Source: JAKAVN01 sp963734845
Lineage (GTDB): Bacteria > Desulfobacterota > Binatia > Binatales > Binataceae
Assembly: GCA_963734845.1 (NCBI GenBank)
Contig: CAVTIS010000001.1
Coordinates: 248,001 to 312,000, forward strand
Length of the DNA stretch: 64,000 bases
Direction: 5' to 3'
In this document: positions 26,472 to 35,043 of the stretch, piece after piece
How the letters are laid out: each line of letters begins with the position of its first letter
Position numbering within the stretch: the first letter of the stretch is position 1
Notes under the pieces: model-generated
Database searches by the model: none
What the model was told of the DNA's origin: nothing
Seen by the model: the letters and a program-made list of their open reading frames with translations, nothing else
Position numbers and translations under genes: made by a program

Positions 26472-26577
26472 TGTCCGTCTCCTTTCTGTCGACGGACTCT
26501 ACCTCAATTCTGCTGGGCGTTAGGGGGGCAGGCCACCCGCTACTCGACACGCGTTCACGGACAACCCCCTTCCGTCT

Positions 26578-27051
26578 ATTATACTTGCGGATTCGAGTTT
26601 TATTTTCGACGCGCTCATTGACTCGGGGCAAGGGCGACATCAACCTTGCGTAACCTTCGCGAACAGATTGATCGCGGCGAATTCATTGTTGCTGTATTCG
26701 TCCCTCCTATTCTTGGAAGCTCCACAATGCTGGCGTCGGCTTTACAGACAAGGCGTTCTTATCCCTACGCAGAGAGGCATGGATCTGGCGGTAGATCGTA
26801 TGAACGCTTTCACTGAGGCCGATCAAAACCTTGATCAGTTCCTCGCAACTTTCAATCGTAGTCGCATCAATATTACGTCCGCGTTGATGCGGAAAGCGTC
26901 AGCTTTTGCAGCGCAATATAATCTAAATTCCCATGATGCTTTGATGGTCGCGATACTGCGCAACCTCGGGGTCTCGCATCTTATCGCCATCGACCAGGAC
27001 TTTAGGGTTGTCGATCCCTTAGAACTTTGGGACGGCCTTCTGATTCCCTGA
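26578..27051 (+). pseudogene. PIN-domain (VapC-like) ribonuclease, start codon displaced by the IS
   Basis: The frame reads ILADSSFIFDALIDSGQ at 26581 onward, a PIN N-terminus with its first catalytic Asp. It continues with LLLYSSLLFLEAP (Glu), YNLNSHDALMVAILRNLGVS (Asp) and LIAIDQDFRVVD (Asp), so all four acidic residues are present over about 157 residues. No ATG, GTG or TTG lies where the family normally starts; the frame runs upstream into the IS end 40 bases away. Either translation starts at ATT 26578 or ATA, at a later TTG (26668), or not at all. No antitoxin gene is visible on either side of the IS. Confidence 0.65.
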
Positions 27052-27315
27052 GTTTTTAAATCAGCCTGTTACACCGACCCTAGTCTAGGTCACTCTCCTG
27101 TCTTCATCGACATAATCGGCAAATATTTCACCCCCCTGGATGGGCGCAGACCCGTTAAAGACTATGTTTTCAGGTTGGAAAGCGTTTTTGTGCTGAAAAG
27201 GAATTTAAATCAGTGAAAAAGCACTGACGCGCTGCAGCGCATACGCGTGAGATTGCGAAGGACTCCTTCTCCAGCGGCTCGGCATCGGCGCGGCGCCTCG
27301 AGTCTTTGGTGAAAT

Positions 27316-27344
27316 TTGACAATCTTTGGGCCCGGCAGGATTAT
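27316..27344 (+). promoter_or_regulatory. Sigma-70-type promoter of the cyclase gene at 27361
   Basis: TTGACA (27316-27321), a 17-base spacer and GATTAT (27339-27344), 16 bases before the GTG start. It matches the promoter of the paralogue at 16977-17005 base for base in most positions. The rest of the gap after the PIN gene (27052-27315) holds no gene that I can see. Confidence 0.65.
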
Positions 27345-27360
27345 GCGCCGACAGGTGAGA

Positions 27361-29235
27361 GTGGAACGCAAACTCACCGCTATCCTCTGTGCCGACGTCT
27401 TCGGCTACAGCCGCCTCATGGGGGGAGATGAGGAGGCGACCCTTGTCACCCTGACCGCTCACCGCAAGATCATCGATAGCCTGATCGAGCAGCGCCACGG
27501 GCGCTTCGTAAACTCGGCCGGCGATAGCGTACTTGCCGAGTTCGCCAGCGTGGTCGATGCGGTCAATTGCGCGGTGGATATTCAGCGCGCGCTCAAGGTT
27601 GAGAACGCCAGGCTGCCGCCGGCGCGGCGGATGGACTTCCGCATCGGCGTCAACCTCGGCGATGTGATGGTCGAAGGCGACCAGATCTACGGCGACGGAA
27701 TCAATATCGCGGCGCGGCTGGAAAGTCTCGCCAACCCCGGCGGCATCTGCATCTCGGGGACCGTTCACGAACAGATTCGGAACAAGCTCGCGCTCGGCTA
27801 CGAGGACCTCCGCGAACAGACGGTCAAGAACATCGCGCATCCGGTGCACGTGTGGAGCGTGCTGCTGGATGGGACCACACCGCCTCGGGAAACACGTCGG
27901 ATACCACGCAGGTACTGGCGCAGCGGCATGCTGTCGTTGACCGGGCTTGCGATCGTCGTTGGGACAATCGTGCTGGTACAACATGTGTCGCTCAGGCCGC
28001 CGCGGACTCAGGCCTCGATTGCGCCGCAGGAAAAGCCCGCGCTGCCGCTGCCGAGCATCCCCTCCATCGCGGTATTGCCGTTCACCAATCAGAGCGGCGA
28101 TCCCAAGCAGGAGTACTTCAGCGATGGCATCGCCGACCAATTGATAAGCGACCTTTCTCGGCTTCCCGGCCTCTTCGTCATCGCGCGCAACTCCAGCTTC
28201 ACCTACAAGGGCAAGACAGTTACAGAACACGAAATAGGTAGAGAGCTGGGAGTCAAGTACGTGTTGGAGGGGAGCGTGCGCAGGACCGCGGACCGGGTCC
28301 GAATCGGGGTCGAGCTGGTCGACGCGAGTACCGGAACGGAAATGTGGACGCAGCGCTACGACCGTCCGCTCGCGGATATTTTCGCGATGCAGGACGAGAT
28401 CGTCGGCAAAGTGGTGACGACGCTCGGCCTGGTTTTAAAGCTGGAAGAGATGAACGCTCCTCACGAAGGGAAATGGCAGCCAACCACCAGCCTTGAGGCG
28501 TTCGACGATATGCTTCGTGCCGCACAGGATTTTCATCGCTTCAACAAAGACGACAACGTGAGCGCGCGCGGGTGGTTGGAGAAAGCCATCGAACTGGATC
28601 CAACTTATGCCGACGCTTACGCTTTTCTGTCCGCAACCTACAAAGTCGCCGTGCTGTTCCGCTGGAGTGAAAATCCACAGGCCGACTTGGCCCGTTCCTA
28701 CGAACTGGCGCGCAAGGCTCTGGCTTTGGATGACTCAAATAGCGGCGCCCTCGACCAGCTATGTGACATCGATTGGCAGCGAAAGCGCTTCGCTCAGGCG
28801 GTGGCCGAAGGCGAGCGATGTGTCGCCATGAATCCCAGTAGCCCCATTTGCTACGAGGCCCTTGCCGATGCGCTGACTGTTTCCGACCAACCGGAAGCGG
28901 CGGTTCGTGCGGCGGAGAAAGCGATACGCCTCGATCCGGCTCACCAGGACTTCTACGCGTTTTTTGTTGCCAACCCCTACGTCCTGATGGGGCGCTACGA
29001 GGAAGCCATCCGGCTACTCAAAAGGCACCTCACGGCGCTTCCCGGCAACCCATGGGCTTATTGCGATCTGGTCGTCGCCAACATCGAGCTCGGCCGCGAT
29101 GCGGACGCGCGCGCAGCGGCGGCCGAGTTGATGCGGACCAACCCGAATTTTGTTTTGGGAGAGCCAAACAAGGATGCAGGCGTTAATAAGCGCTATCGGA
29201 ACGACCTCCGTAAGGCGGGCCTGAAAAACCAGTGA
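27361..29235 (+). CDS. Class III adenylate/guanylate cyclase with TolB-like and TPR domains (paralogue)
   Basis: A protein of about 624 residues. The cyclase domain (LTAILCADVFGYSRLMGGDE; AGDSVLAEF; YGDGINIAARLESLANPGG) is followed by a membrane helix (SLTGLAIVVGTIVLVQHV), a TolB-N-like domain (PSIAVLPFTNQSGDPKQEYF; FTYKGKTVTEHEIGRELGVK) and TPR repeats to the end (RNDLRKAGLKNQ). GTG 27361 is chosen: an ATG at 27343 lies inside the -10 box, and AGGTGA precedes the GTG as in the other copy. It differs from the 15089 copy mostly in the TPR part. Confidence 0.9.
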   Translation: MERKLTAILCADVFGYSRLMGGDEEATLVTLTAHRKIIDSLIEQRHGRFVNSAGDSVLAEFASVVDAVNCAVDIQRALKVENARLPPARRMDFRIGVNLGDVMVEGDQIYGDGINIAARLESLANPGGICISGTVHEQIRNKLALGYEDLREQTVKNIAHPVHVWSVLLDGTTPPRETRRIPRRYWRSGMLSLTGLAIVVGTIVLVQHVSLRPPRTQASIAPQEKPALPLPSIPSIAVLPFTNQSGDPKQEYFSDGIADQLISDLSRLPGLFVIARNSSFTYKGKTVTEHEIGRELGVKYVLEGSVRRTADRVRIGVELVDASTGTEMWTQRYDRPLADIFAMQDEIVGKVVTTLGLVLKLEEMNAPHEGKWQPTTSLEAFDDMLRAAQDFHRFNKDDNVSARGWLEKAIELDPTYADAYAFLSATYKVAVLFRWSENPQADLARSYELARKALALDDSNSGALDQLCDIDWQRKRFAQAVAEGERCVAMNPSSPICYEALADALTVSDQPEAAVRAAEKAIRLDPAHQDFYAFFVANPYVLMGRYEEAIRLLKRHLTALPGNPWAYCDLVVANIELGRDADARAAAAELMRTNPNFVLGEPNKDAGVNKRYRNDLRKAGLKNQ

Positions 29236-29410
29236 ACCCCTCGTTGGTCGCCCAGGTAACGTCGGTGGCCGATAAGCTGCGACCCCGGAAATCTCGGCTC
29301 GCCGCGCGGCGCGCGCCTGTTCACGCGCCGCTCGCCGTTGGCGGACGAAGCGATATAACCGCGCGCGCGAATCCGATCCGCGCCTGAAGAATTCGCGTCG
29401 GGCGATGGGA

Positions 29411-29752
29411 TCAAATCGAAGTGCCGCCGCTGCAGAGCTCGCGGCGCGCCTCGGCCAGCACCTGGAATACGCGCCGGCGCGTGCAGCTCATCGCGCGCGC
29501 GATCTCCTCGACGCTGCGGCCCGCGGCGCGCAGCGCCAGGATCTGCGTGCGCCGCGGCGGCGGCTTGGGCAACTCCACCCGCTCGCCGCCGAACATCTCG
29601 GCCAGCTTCATCGCCGCCCCCGCACCGACCGCGCGCGCCAGCGCGTCGTTAGCGCATGGGCTATGCGGGACGTACAGGCGCGTGCCTCCGAAGCTCGCGA
29701 TCAGCTTGGCCGCCGCTTCTTCACCGATTATCTCGACGATGATACCCAGCAT
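29411..29752 (-). CDS. mor: Mor/C-type middle transcription activator (Mu-like)
   Basis: A 113-residue protein of the phage Mu Mor family: AAAKLIASFGGTRLYVPHSP and MKLAEMFGGERVELPKPPP form the dimerisation repeats, and ILALRAAGRSVEEIARAMSC with TRRRVFQVLAEARRE the DNA-binding helix-turn-helix. Mor turns on middle and late phage operons. The ATG at 29752 follows GGGGGAGG. The next phage gene in the same direction is at 5290, which suggests an insertion between them. Confidence 0.85.
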   Translation of the reverse strand: MLGIIVEIIGEEAAAKLIASFGGTRLYVPHSPCANDALARAVGAGAAMKLAEMFGGERVELPKPPPRRTQILALRAAGRSVEEIARAMSCTRRRVFQVLAEARRELCSGGTSI

Positions 29753-30049
29753 GGAAACTGCCTCCCCCGGGTTTCGATTCGCCTGCGGCCCCGCGCCATC
29801 TCCTGCTCCCGCCCATGGCAGTGCGAAATGATCCTTCCTGTGCGCCGTGCTTCGAACGTTGACGTGTCGGCGCCGCGACCGCGCCGCGACCGCAGCCGAT
29901 GGTTTCGAATCGAAGCGGTCATGTGCCGGATTGAAACGACGGCGTTACACTCCGAGCGGGCAATCGCGACGCCGCCGCGCGCGAGACGCCCAAGGTTTGG
30001 CGCGTGGCGCCATCGAAATGTCACTTCGATCGACATTCGAATCACTCGC
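29753..30049. other. Spacer between phage DnaA-like and Mor genes
   Basis: No convincing gene is present. A minus-strand frame crosses it but shows only Arg/Ser-rich sequence with no family pattern. In Mu this position would hold small genes or gemA. A leader of the mor gene is possible; no clear promoter was identified. Confidence 0.35.
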
Positions 30050-30535
30050 TCAGGCGGCATGCGCCGGCTTGTGCGCCGCCGCAGTCAGCTCATCCGCGAT
30101 TCGGTCGAGTAGCCGGGCGAAGTCGGCGTCGGCCAGACGGCGGCGCGCAACTACATGACAGGCATGGATGACACTGGTGTGATCGCGCGCGAAAGCCATC
30201 CCAATACGCGGAAATGAGGCCGCCTGGCGCCGCGGTCCCGTCCATCCGCCGCCTGCCAGCTCGCGGCTGAGGTACATCGCTACTTGACGCGCGCCGGCCA
30301 ATCGATGGCGCCGCTGGCGCGAAAGCATCTCACCGATGCTGAGGCAAAACGTGCGCGCCACGGCGTGCTGGACATCCGCGATCGAGATGCAAGCGGGGTG
30401 AGTTTCCATCATGACGATCCTTTTGTGGTCGATTGCGCGGCGCGCGCGTTGTGCGAACACTTGTTGAATCGCTCGGGGCACGCTATTTGCGTCTTCGGTG
30501 CCCGGGCTTTGCGACGCTAAGTCCATGGCGCGCAT
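30050..30535 (-). CDS. Phage protein with DnaA domain IV (DNA-binding) fold
   Basis: Up to 161 residues. The middle and end match the C-terminal duplex-DNA-binding domain of DnaA: ISIADVQHAVARTFCLSIGE, MLSRQRRHRLAGARQVAMYL, and FPRIGMAFARDHTSVIHACH, which corresponds to the DnaA signature helix. The AAA domain of DnaA is absent. Mu-like and lambdoid prophages sometimes encode such stand-alone proteins. It is divergent from the repressor and probably the first gene of the early operon, where MuA/MuB transposition genes would be expected but are missing. The exact start is uncertain (ATG 30535 or 30526). Confidence 0.75.
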   Translation of the reverse strand: MRAMDLASQSPGTEDANSVPRAIQQVFAQRARRAIDHKRIVMMETHPACISIADVQHAVARTFCLSIGEMLSRQRRHRLAGARQVAMYLSRELAGGGWTGPRRQAASFPRIGMAFARDHTSVIHACHVVARRRLADADFARLLDRIADELTAAAHKPAHAA

Positions 30536-30700
30536 GGTGCCGTGTCTGAATCGATACGGGACGCGAGATCCCGACGGCGGTCAGCAGTTAACGACTGTTT
30601 GAAGACAAAGAGGGGTAAATCTGGTGGCGGGCGGCGAAAATAGCCCATAAAAACAGCTCAGCGAACGAATCCAGCAAATATAGCCATCGTTATTTATCCC

Positions 30701-30733
30701 ACAGTAGGAGAAAGATGTCAACTACAGTAGGAG
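30701..30733 (+). promoter_or_regulatory. Candidate repressor operator: two ACAGTAGGAG repeats
   Basis: ACAGTAGGAG occurs at 30701-30710, where its AGGAG is also the repressor ribosome site, and again at 30724-30733 inside the first codons. An inverse partial copy, CTCCTACT, lies at 31388-31395 just after the gene. The spacing suggests autoregulation. The divergent spacer 30536-30700 also has CGGGA-N7-TCCCG. Confidence 0.45.
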
Positions 30734-31371
30734 AGGAGGAGTTTCGCCGCCGCCTGCGCCTTATCATGCAGCAGTTCGGATCTGTTGCTGATCTCGCGCG
30801 GGCGGTTGGGGTTTCCGACAACGCGATCTACAAATGGGTCTCTGGCCGCGGGCAGCCTAGCATGATCAGCCTGGTCAATCTGGCGCGAGCGGCACGGGTT
30901 TCGATCGAGTGGCTGGCGACAGGGCAGGACGCACCCAAGGGCGAAGCGCGAGGACCAGAATCGAGCGAGTACGTATATCTGCCGTACAATTCAGTGCGCG
31001 GCACGGTCGGTCGCGGCACCGTGCAAAGCCGCCAGATTGTCGACTATCTGGCGTTCAAGGCCGAGTGGATTCGGCGCCGGATCGGGATCGAGCCGAAGAG
31101 CCTTTTGCTGGTCGAAGCTGTGAGCGATTCGATGGCGCCCACGATCGACGAGGGCGATCTGGCGTTGGTCGACCTGCGGGATCCGCGTTTTCGTCACGAT
31201 GGGGTCTACGTGCTGCGGGCGAGCGGCGAACTGTCGATCAAGCGTATCCAGCGCCGCCCCGATGGCAAACTGATCGTCCGCAACGATAACCCAGCCTATG
31301 AGCCGACAGTCGTCGCTGCCGATAACGTCAACGTCGTCGGTCATGTAATCTGGATTGCCGGAAAGCTGTGA
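30715..31371 (+). CDS. Prophage repressor (XRE helix-turn-helix + S24/LexA peptidase)
   Basis: A 218-residue CI/LexA-like repressor. The N-terminal helix-turn-helix reads SVADLARAVGVSDNAIYKWV with the following helices SLVNLARAARVSIEWLATG. The S24 domain has Ser139 in VEAVSDSMAPTIDEGD and Lys176 in GELSIKRIQRRPDG, the catalytic dyad for self-cleavage, so SOS induction is plausible. The ATG follows AGGAGAAAG. It diverges from the DnaA-domain gene, forming a lysogeny-type switch. It is intact, unlike many neighbours. Confidence 0.9.
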   Translation: MSTTVGEEEFRRRLRLIMQQFGSVADLARAVGVSDNAIYKWVSGRGQPSMISLVNLARAARVSIEWLATGQDAPKGEARGPESSEYVYLPYNSVRGTVGRGTVQSRQIVDYLAFKAEWIRRRIGIEPKSLLLVEAVSDSMAPTIDEGDLALVDLRDPRFRHDGVYVLRASGELSIKRIQRRPDGKLIVRNDNPAYEPTVVAADNVNVVGHVIWIAGKL

Positions 31372-31659
31372 ACTTAAAAGTAGCGGTCTCCTACTAACTG
31401 TAGGTCTGGAAAACCTCGGACCGCGTTTCGGGCGGCTTCTAAAAGATCCTGCATCTCTCTGGCGCCAATATCTCGACGCCCGAGATTTGGCCTAACCGTT
31501 CGTGAAGCCCGCGACGATAATTTATAATTTCGAAACTAGCACGGTTCCCACTTTCGCGTGCGGCCCGAGTCGTCGCGCCGGCGCGCGCAGGTGAAGCCAA
31601 GTCGCGCCGCAAACGAAGCGGGCGCGGTGAGGACGAGGTCAACGAATCGGGGCGACGCA

Positions 31660-32833
31660 ATGATTGGACGCGAGCATCGTTACGTGCCCAGCCTCGATGG
31701 TCTGCGGGCAATCTGTATCGCGGCCGTGCTTTTCATTCACATGCCGGCGCCGACCGGTCATCCGTGGCTCGAGGCGATACGCCACCGTGGCTGGTATGGC
31801 GTCGACATGTTTTTCATCCTGAGCGGATTCCTGATCACCTGGATCCTCGCGGTTGAGGTCGAAACCACGGGTACGGTCAGTCTCGGGCGGTTTTATCGCG
31901 CACGGACGCTGCGGCTGCTGCCGGCGTATCTCTCGACCATCGTGTTAGTGCTCGCGGGCTCGCGTCTGTTTGAAATTGCCCAAGGGAATCAATCCTACCG
32001 GCTTGCAGACCTGTGGCCGCTGTTTCTTTCATACACGCTCAACATCTGGATGGCGGCTACCGCGATCTGGCCTTGGGGCGTCAGCCATTTCTGGTCGCTG
32101 TGTGTGGAGGAGCACTTCTACCTGTCGTGGTCCGCAGTGATGAAACGCTGGGGACTGCGGCGCGTTCTTCGCATGGCGCTGGTCGCGATTGTAGTCGGTC
32201 GCTGTGTATCGAACCGGGTGGTACCTGTGGATGAACCGCGGGCATTTGGCGGCGCCCTCGACGGCCTCTTTCTTCAGGATCTACTACGCGACCGATACGC
32301 GAATCGACGCGATCCTGGTGGGATGCGCGCTGGCCTTGCTGGTGCGCGAGTCGCGGCTCCAGAATCTCTGGCGCCGGCTGGAGTCTGCGGCCTGGTTTCC
32401 GACGATGGCGCTGCTGGCCACGCTAGGCACGATCGCGTGGGTCACCCAGTATCGATGGCGCACCGAGACCTTCGGCTATACCGTGATGGCGATGGCGTCG
32501 AGCACTCTACTGCTCGCGATTTTCCTCCAGCCGCAATGCTGGATTGCGCGGGTGCTGGCCACCCGTCCGCTGGTCCATCTCGGACGCATTTCATACGGCG
32601 TGTACCTGTTTCACGCGCCGTTGCTTACGGGTTTGGAGGTCAAGCTCCGCTTCTCCGCAGAGTATATCGAACCCGCCCGCTACCTCCCTATGCTTGCGCT
32701 TTTGACTCTCGGCTCGGTGGGTGCGGCAGCGCTGCATTATCACTTGATCGAAAGGCGGTTCCTGGTCATGCGCGGGCCGCGGCCGTTTCTCGCGAAGCGC
32801 GCAGGTCTGGAAAGATGCGCGGTTTCCGAATAA
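31660..32833 (+). pseudogene. Acyltransferase 3 family membrane protein, one frameshift
   Basis: From ATG 31660: YVPSLDGLRAICIAAVLFIH, GWYGVDMFFILSGFLITWIL, RFYRARTLRLLPAYLSTIVL and WGVSHFWSLCVEEHFYLSW, all signatures of the OafA/NolL acyltransferase-3 family with about ten membrane helices. Near 32195-32210 the frame changes; the second part (RTGWYLWMNRG, YYATDTRIDAILVGCALALL, VHLGRISYGVYLFHAPLL) completes the family to 32833. One inserted base explains it. Such enzymes acylate sugars of the envelope. It lies just outside the prophage repressor; the spacer 31372-31659 holds no gene. Confidence 0.83.
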
Positions 32834-33074
32834 AACGTTGATCGCGTCGAGAGTATTCAATTCTCGCCGAAAGCAGGCGATGCGACGGGTCGCTTTTCAC
32901 TCCTGCCAATGCGGCGTTCGAATGCGGCTATGGCAGGTATGATCGCGAAACGTCGCACCCACCGGGTGTCCGATCTAAGAGGAGCCCCGTTGGACCGCGT
33001 TAGAAGCGCTGGGCGCGATGTTCAGGAGCACGCGCGCGACCCAAGAATGCACGAGAACTGGCAGGAGAACTGGA

Positions 33075-34229
33075 ATGACTAAAAGGTTGGGACTCCTTTT
33101 CGTCGCAATCCTCATGGTCGCGATGGGGCGCGGCGGCCCGGGAGCGCTCGCCCAGATGCCGCCCAATGAACAGGTCACGGTCCTGCAACTGCCGGCCTAT
33201 TCGCCGCATTGGGTTGCGACCATGACTCCGCTATCAGGATCCATAATGATGACGCCGATCGTACTGATCGACGGCGATACGCAGAAAGTACTCGGCAATC
33301 TTTCGGGCGGTTTGGCCGCAATGTTCGCGCCGTCGCCCGACCACAAATTTTTCTACCTGGCGGATACCTTCTATTCGCGCGGCACGCAGGGCGATCGCAC
33401 GGATGTACTGTCGATTTACGACGCTACTCATCTGTCGCGAATTGGCGAGATTCCGATCACCAGCAAACGCCAGCTCGCGCTGGCCGATCCGAGTTCGATG
33501 GGCGTGACGCCCGACGGGCGCTTTGTGTTGCTGCTGAATTTGACTCCCGCGACCTCGGTCACTGCGGTCGACCTCGACGGCAAGAAGGTGGCCGGCGAGA
33601 TTCAGACGCCGGGCTGCTCCGAAATATTGATTCTCGGCGATCGCCAATTCGCCTCTGTATGCGCCGACGGTTCGATGCTGACCACTGACTTCGACGACAG
33701 CGCCAAGACGACTTCGCAAAAGCGCACGGCCAAGCCGTTTTTCGACGTCGAGAAGGACCCGGTCTTTCAGTTGCCGGCGATGATCGACAAGAAAGCCTAC
33801 TTCGTCAGCTACCATGGCATGGTCTATCCGATGGACCTCAGCGCGAGTCCGGCGGAGCCGGCAGAGACGTGGTCGATGCTGAGCGACGCGGAGAAGAAGG
33901 AAGGTTGGCGGCCGGGCGGGTGGCAGCCGGTCGCCGGCTATGCGCCGGGGCACCTGATTTTCGTACTGATGCATCAGGGCGGCGAGTGGACACAAAAGTC
34001 GGCCGGCCCGGAGGTCTGGGTGTACGACGTCAACGATCACAAGCGCGTCGCCAGGATTCCGATGCCGTTGCAGTCCAATGCGATCAAGGTCAGCCAGGAT
34101 GACAACCCGCTGCTGTTCGCGCTGGTGACGAGTGAGTCGAAGCTGCAGATCTTCTCGGCGCTCAAAGGCAGATACCTGGGCACGGTCAACGAGGTCAGCC
34201 AGCACCCTTACACGTTGTTCGGGCTGTAG
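33075..34229 (+). CDS. mauB: Amine dehydrogenase heavy-chain-like protein (methylamine/aromatic amine dehydrogenase)
   Basis: A 384-residue secreted beta-propeller. The signal peptide (KRLGLLFVAILMVAMG) ends near ALAQ. The body shows the family features: PIVLIDGDTQKVLGNLSGG, FAPSPDHKFFYLADTFYSRG, RTDVLSIYDATHLSRIGEIP, GVTPDGRFVLLLNLTPATSV, HGMVYPMDLSA and PEVWVYDVNDHKRVARIPM. Length and order match the MauB/AauB heavy chain that forms the scaffold for the quinone-bearing light chain. The ATG at 33075 follows CAGGAGAACTG; earlier codons are unlikely. It is followed by the light-chain gene, without mauE or mauD between. Confidence 0.8.
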   Translation: MTKRLGLLFVAILMVAMGRGGPGALAQMPPNEQVTVLQLPAYSPHWVATMTPLSGSIMMTPIVLIDGDTQKVLGNLSGGLAAMFAPSPDHKFFYLADTFYSRGTQGDRTDVLSIYDATHLSRIGEIPITSKRQLALADPSSMGVTPDGRFVLLLNLTPATSVTAVDLDGKKVAGEIQTPGCSEILILGDRQFASVCADGSMLTTDFDDSAKTTSQKRTAKPFFDVEKDPVFQLPAMIDKKAYFVSYHGMVYPMDLSASPAEPAETWSMLSDAEKKEGWRPGGWQPVAGYAPGHLIFVLMHQGGEWTQKSAGPEVWVYDVNDHKRVARIPMPLQSNAIKVSQDDNPLLFALVTSESKLQIFSALKGRYLGTVNEVSQHPYTLFGL

Positions 34230-34371
34230 TAGCTGCTGAGCACGCGACCAGCGAGGCCGCGCGCGGGGCGACTGGCGTCGCGGAACGGGCGGTGCTATTG
34301 GCAGGAACAGGGGCGCGCCGGGAAACGGCTTGGTGGAATTCCGGCGCCACCCGCGAAACAGGAGACGGCGA

Positions 34372-34899
34372 ATGGATCGACTGGTAGAACGTCTTTCACG
34401 AACGGTGGCGCAGCGGACCTCGCGGCGCGGCTTTCTCGGCTACCTGGGCAAGGCGCTGGTCGGTGGGATGATGATCCCGCTGTTGCCGATCAACCGCGTG
34501 GTCGAGAAGGCGCAGGCGCAGATGAGCGGTGAGAACGGGGCCGCGGCGGAGGGCGAGGGCGGCGATCTCACGAGTTGCGATTACTGGCGCTACTGCGGCT
34601 TCGACGGCTACCTGTGCAGTTGCTGCGGCGGAGCGCTGACCTCGTGCCCGCCGGGCACGGTGGCGTCGCCGACTTCGTGGGTGGGGACGTGCCAGCATCC
34701 GACCGACGGCAAGGAATACATCATTGCGTACCGTGACTGCTGCGGTAAGGACGTATGCAACCGCTGCTTCTGCGACAACAATAAGGGGCAGGTACCGATC
34801 TACCGGCCGCAGCTGGATAACGACATCATCTGGTGCTTCGGCGCGAAGAACTTCGCCTATCACTGCACCACGGCGATTCGGCTGGGCGCTAAAACCTGA
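34372..34899 (+). CDS. mauA: Amine dehydrogenase light chain with TTQ-forming tryptophans
   Basis: A 175-residue protein. The start has a Tat-like signal (RTSRRGFLGYLGKALVGG). The mature part is Cys-rich: CDYWRYCGFDGYLCSCCGG, SWVGTCQHPTDGKEYIIAYR, DCCGKDVCNRCFC and NDIIWCFGAKNFAYHC. Trp103 and Trp154 are 51 residues apart, as are the two Trp that crosslink into tryptophan tryptophylquinone in methylamine dehydrogenase. The product oxidises primary amines in the periplasm. The ATG at 34372 follows CAGGAGACGG. The TTQ and disulfide maturation genes (mauG, mauE, mauD) are not in this window. Confidence 0.88.
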   Translation: MDRLVERLSRTVAQRTSRRGFLGYLGKALVGGMMIPLLPINRVVEKAQAQMSGENGAAAEGEGGDLTSCDYWRYCGFDGYLCSCCGGALTSCPPGTVASPTSWVGTCQHPTDGKEYIIAYRDCCGKDVCNRCFCDNNKGQVPIYRPQLDNDIIWCFGAKNFAYHCTTAIRLGAKT

Positions 34900-34929
34900 G
34901 CGCCTGACTCCCAGACGACAAGCGGTCAG

Positions 34930-34963
34930 ACGCCGCGCGGACTTTAGGCCGCGCGGCGTTTGC
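34930..34963 (+). terminator. Rho-independent-type terminator after the amine dehydrogenase genes
   Basis: ACGCCGCGCGG (34930-34940), loop ACTTTAGG, CCGCGCGGCGT (34949-34959), then TTGCGCGTTT. It has an 11-bp perfect stem with a short T-rich tail, 31 bases past the stop. Confidence 0.75.
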
Positions 34964-35043
34964 GCGTTTGATAATAGCGCGGCAGGCACACCGCCACATC
35001 AGGCGAGTACGCACGTGCAGATTCGCCCTCCATGGTCTGACTT

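Larger units (their letters stand above)
25314..26537 (-). mobile_element. IS3-family insertion sequence (IS407-type), apparently intact
   Basis: The element is about 1.22 kb. Its ends are inverted: GGTGGCCTGCCCCCC on both sides, followed by less perfect matches through TAGAGTC (left 25314-25358, right 26494-26537). It encodes orfA and orfB on the minus strand with a slippery AAAAAAC (26217-26211) at the end of orfA for a programmed -1 frameshift. No clear target-site duplication is visible (CCTT versus CGCT at the edges). It abuts the 5' end of a PIN-domain gene. Confidence 0.9.

Noticed and set aside
25300..26550. Target-site duplication for the IS element
   Set aside because: Neither 3- nor 4-base flanks match at the ends given by the inverted repeats.
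27205..28230. Minus-strand frame of 341 codons opposite the second cyclase
   Set aside because: It is antisense to a clear cyclase domain and shows no family; a matching shadow frame occurs opposite the paralogue at 16.0-16.6 kb.
29728..30060. Minus-strand frame between DnaA-like and Mor genes
   Set aside because: It overlaps the Mor start, lacks a ribosome site, and consists of Arg/Ser-rich sequence.
33234..34205. Minus-strand frame of 323 codons opposite the amine dehydrogenase heavy chain
   Set aside because: It is antisense to a well-supported beta-propeller gene; His/Arg/Asp-rich with no domain.
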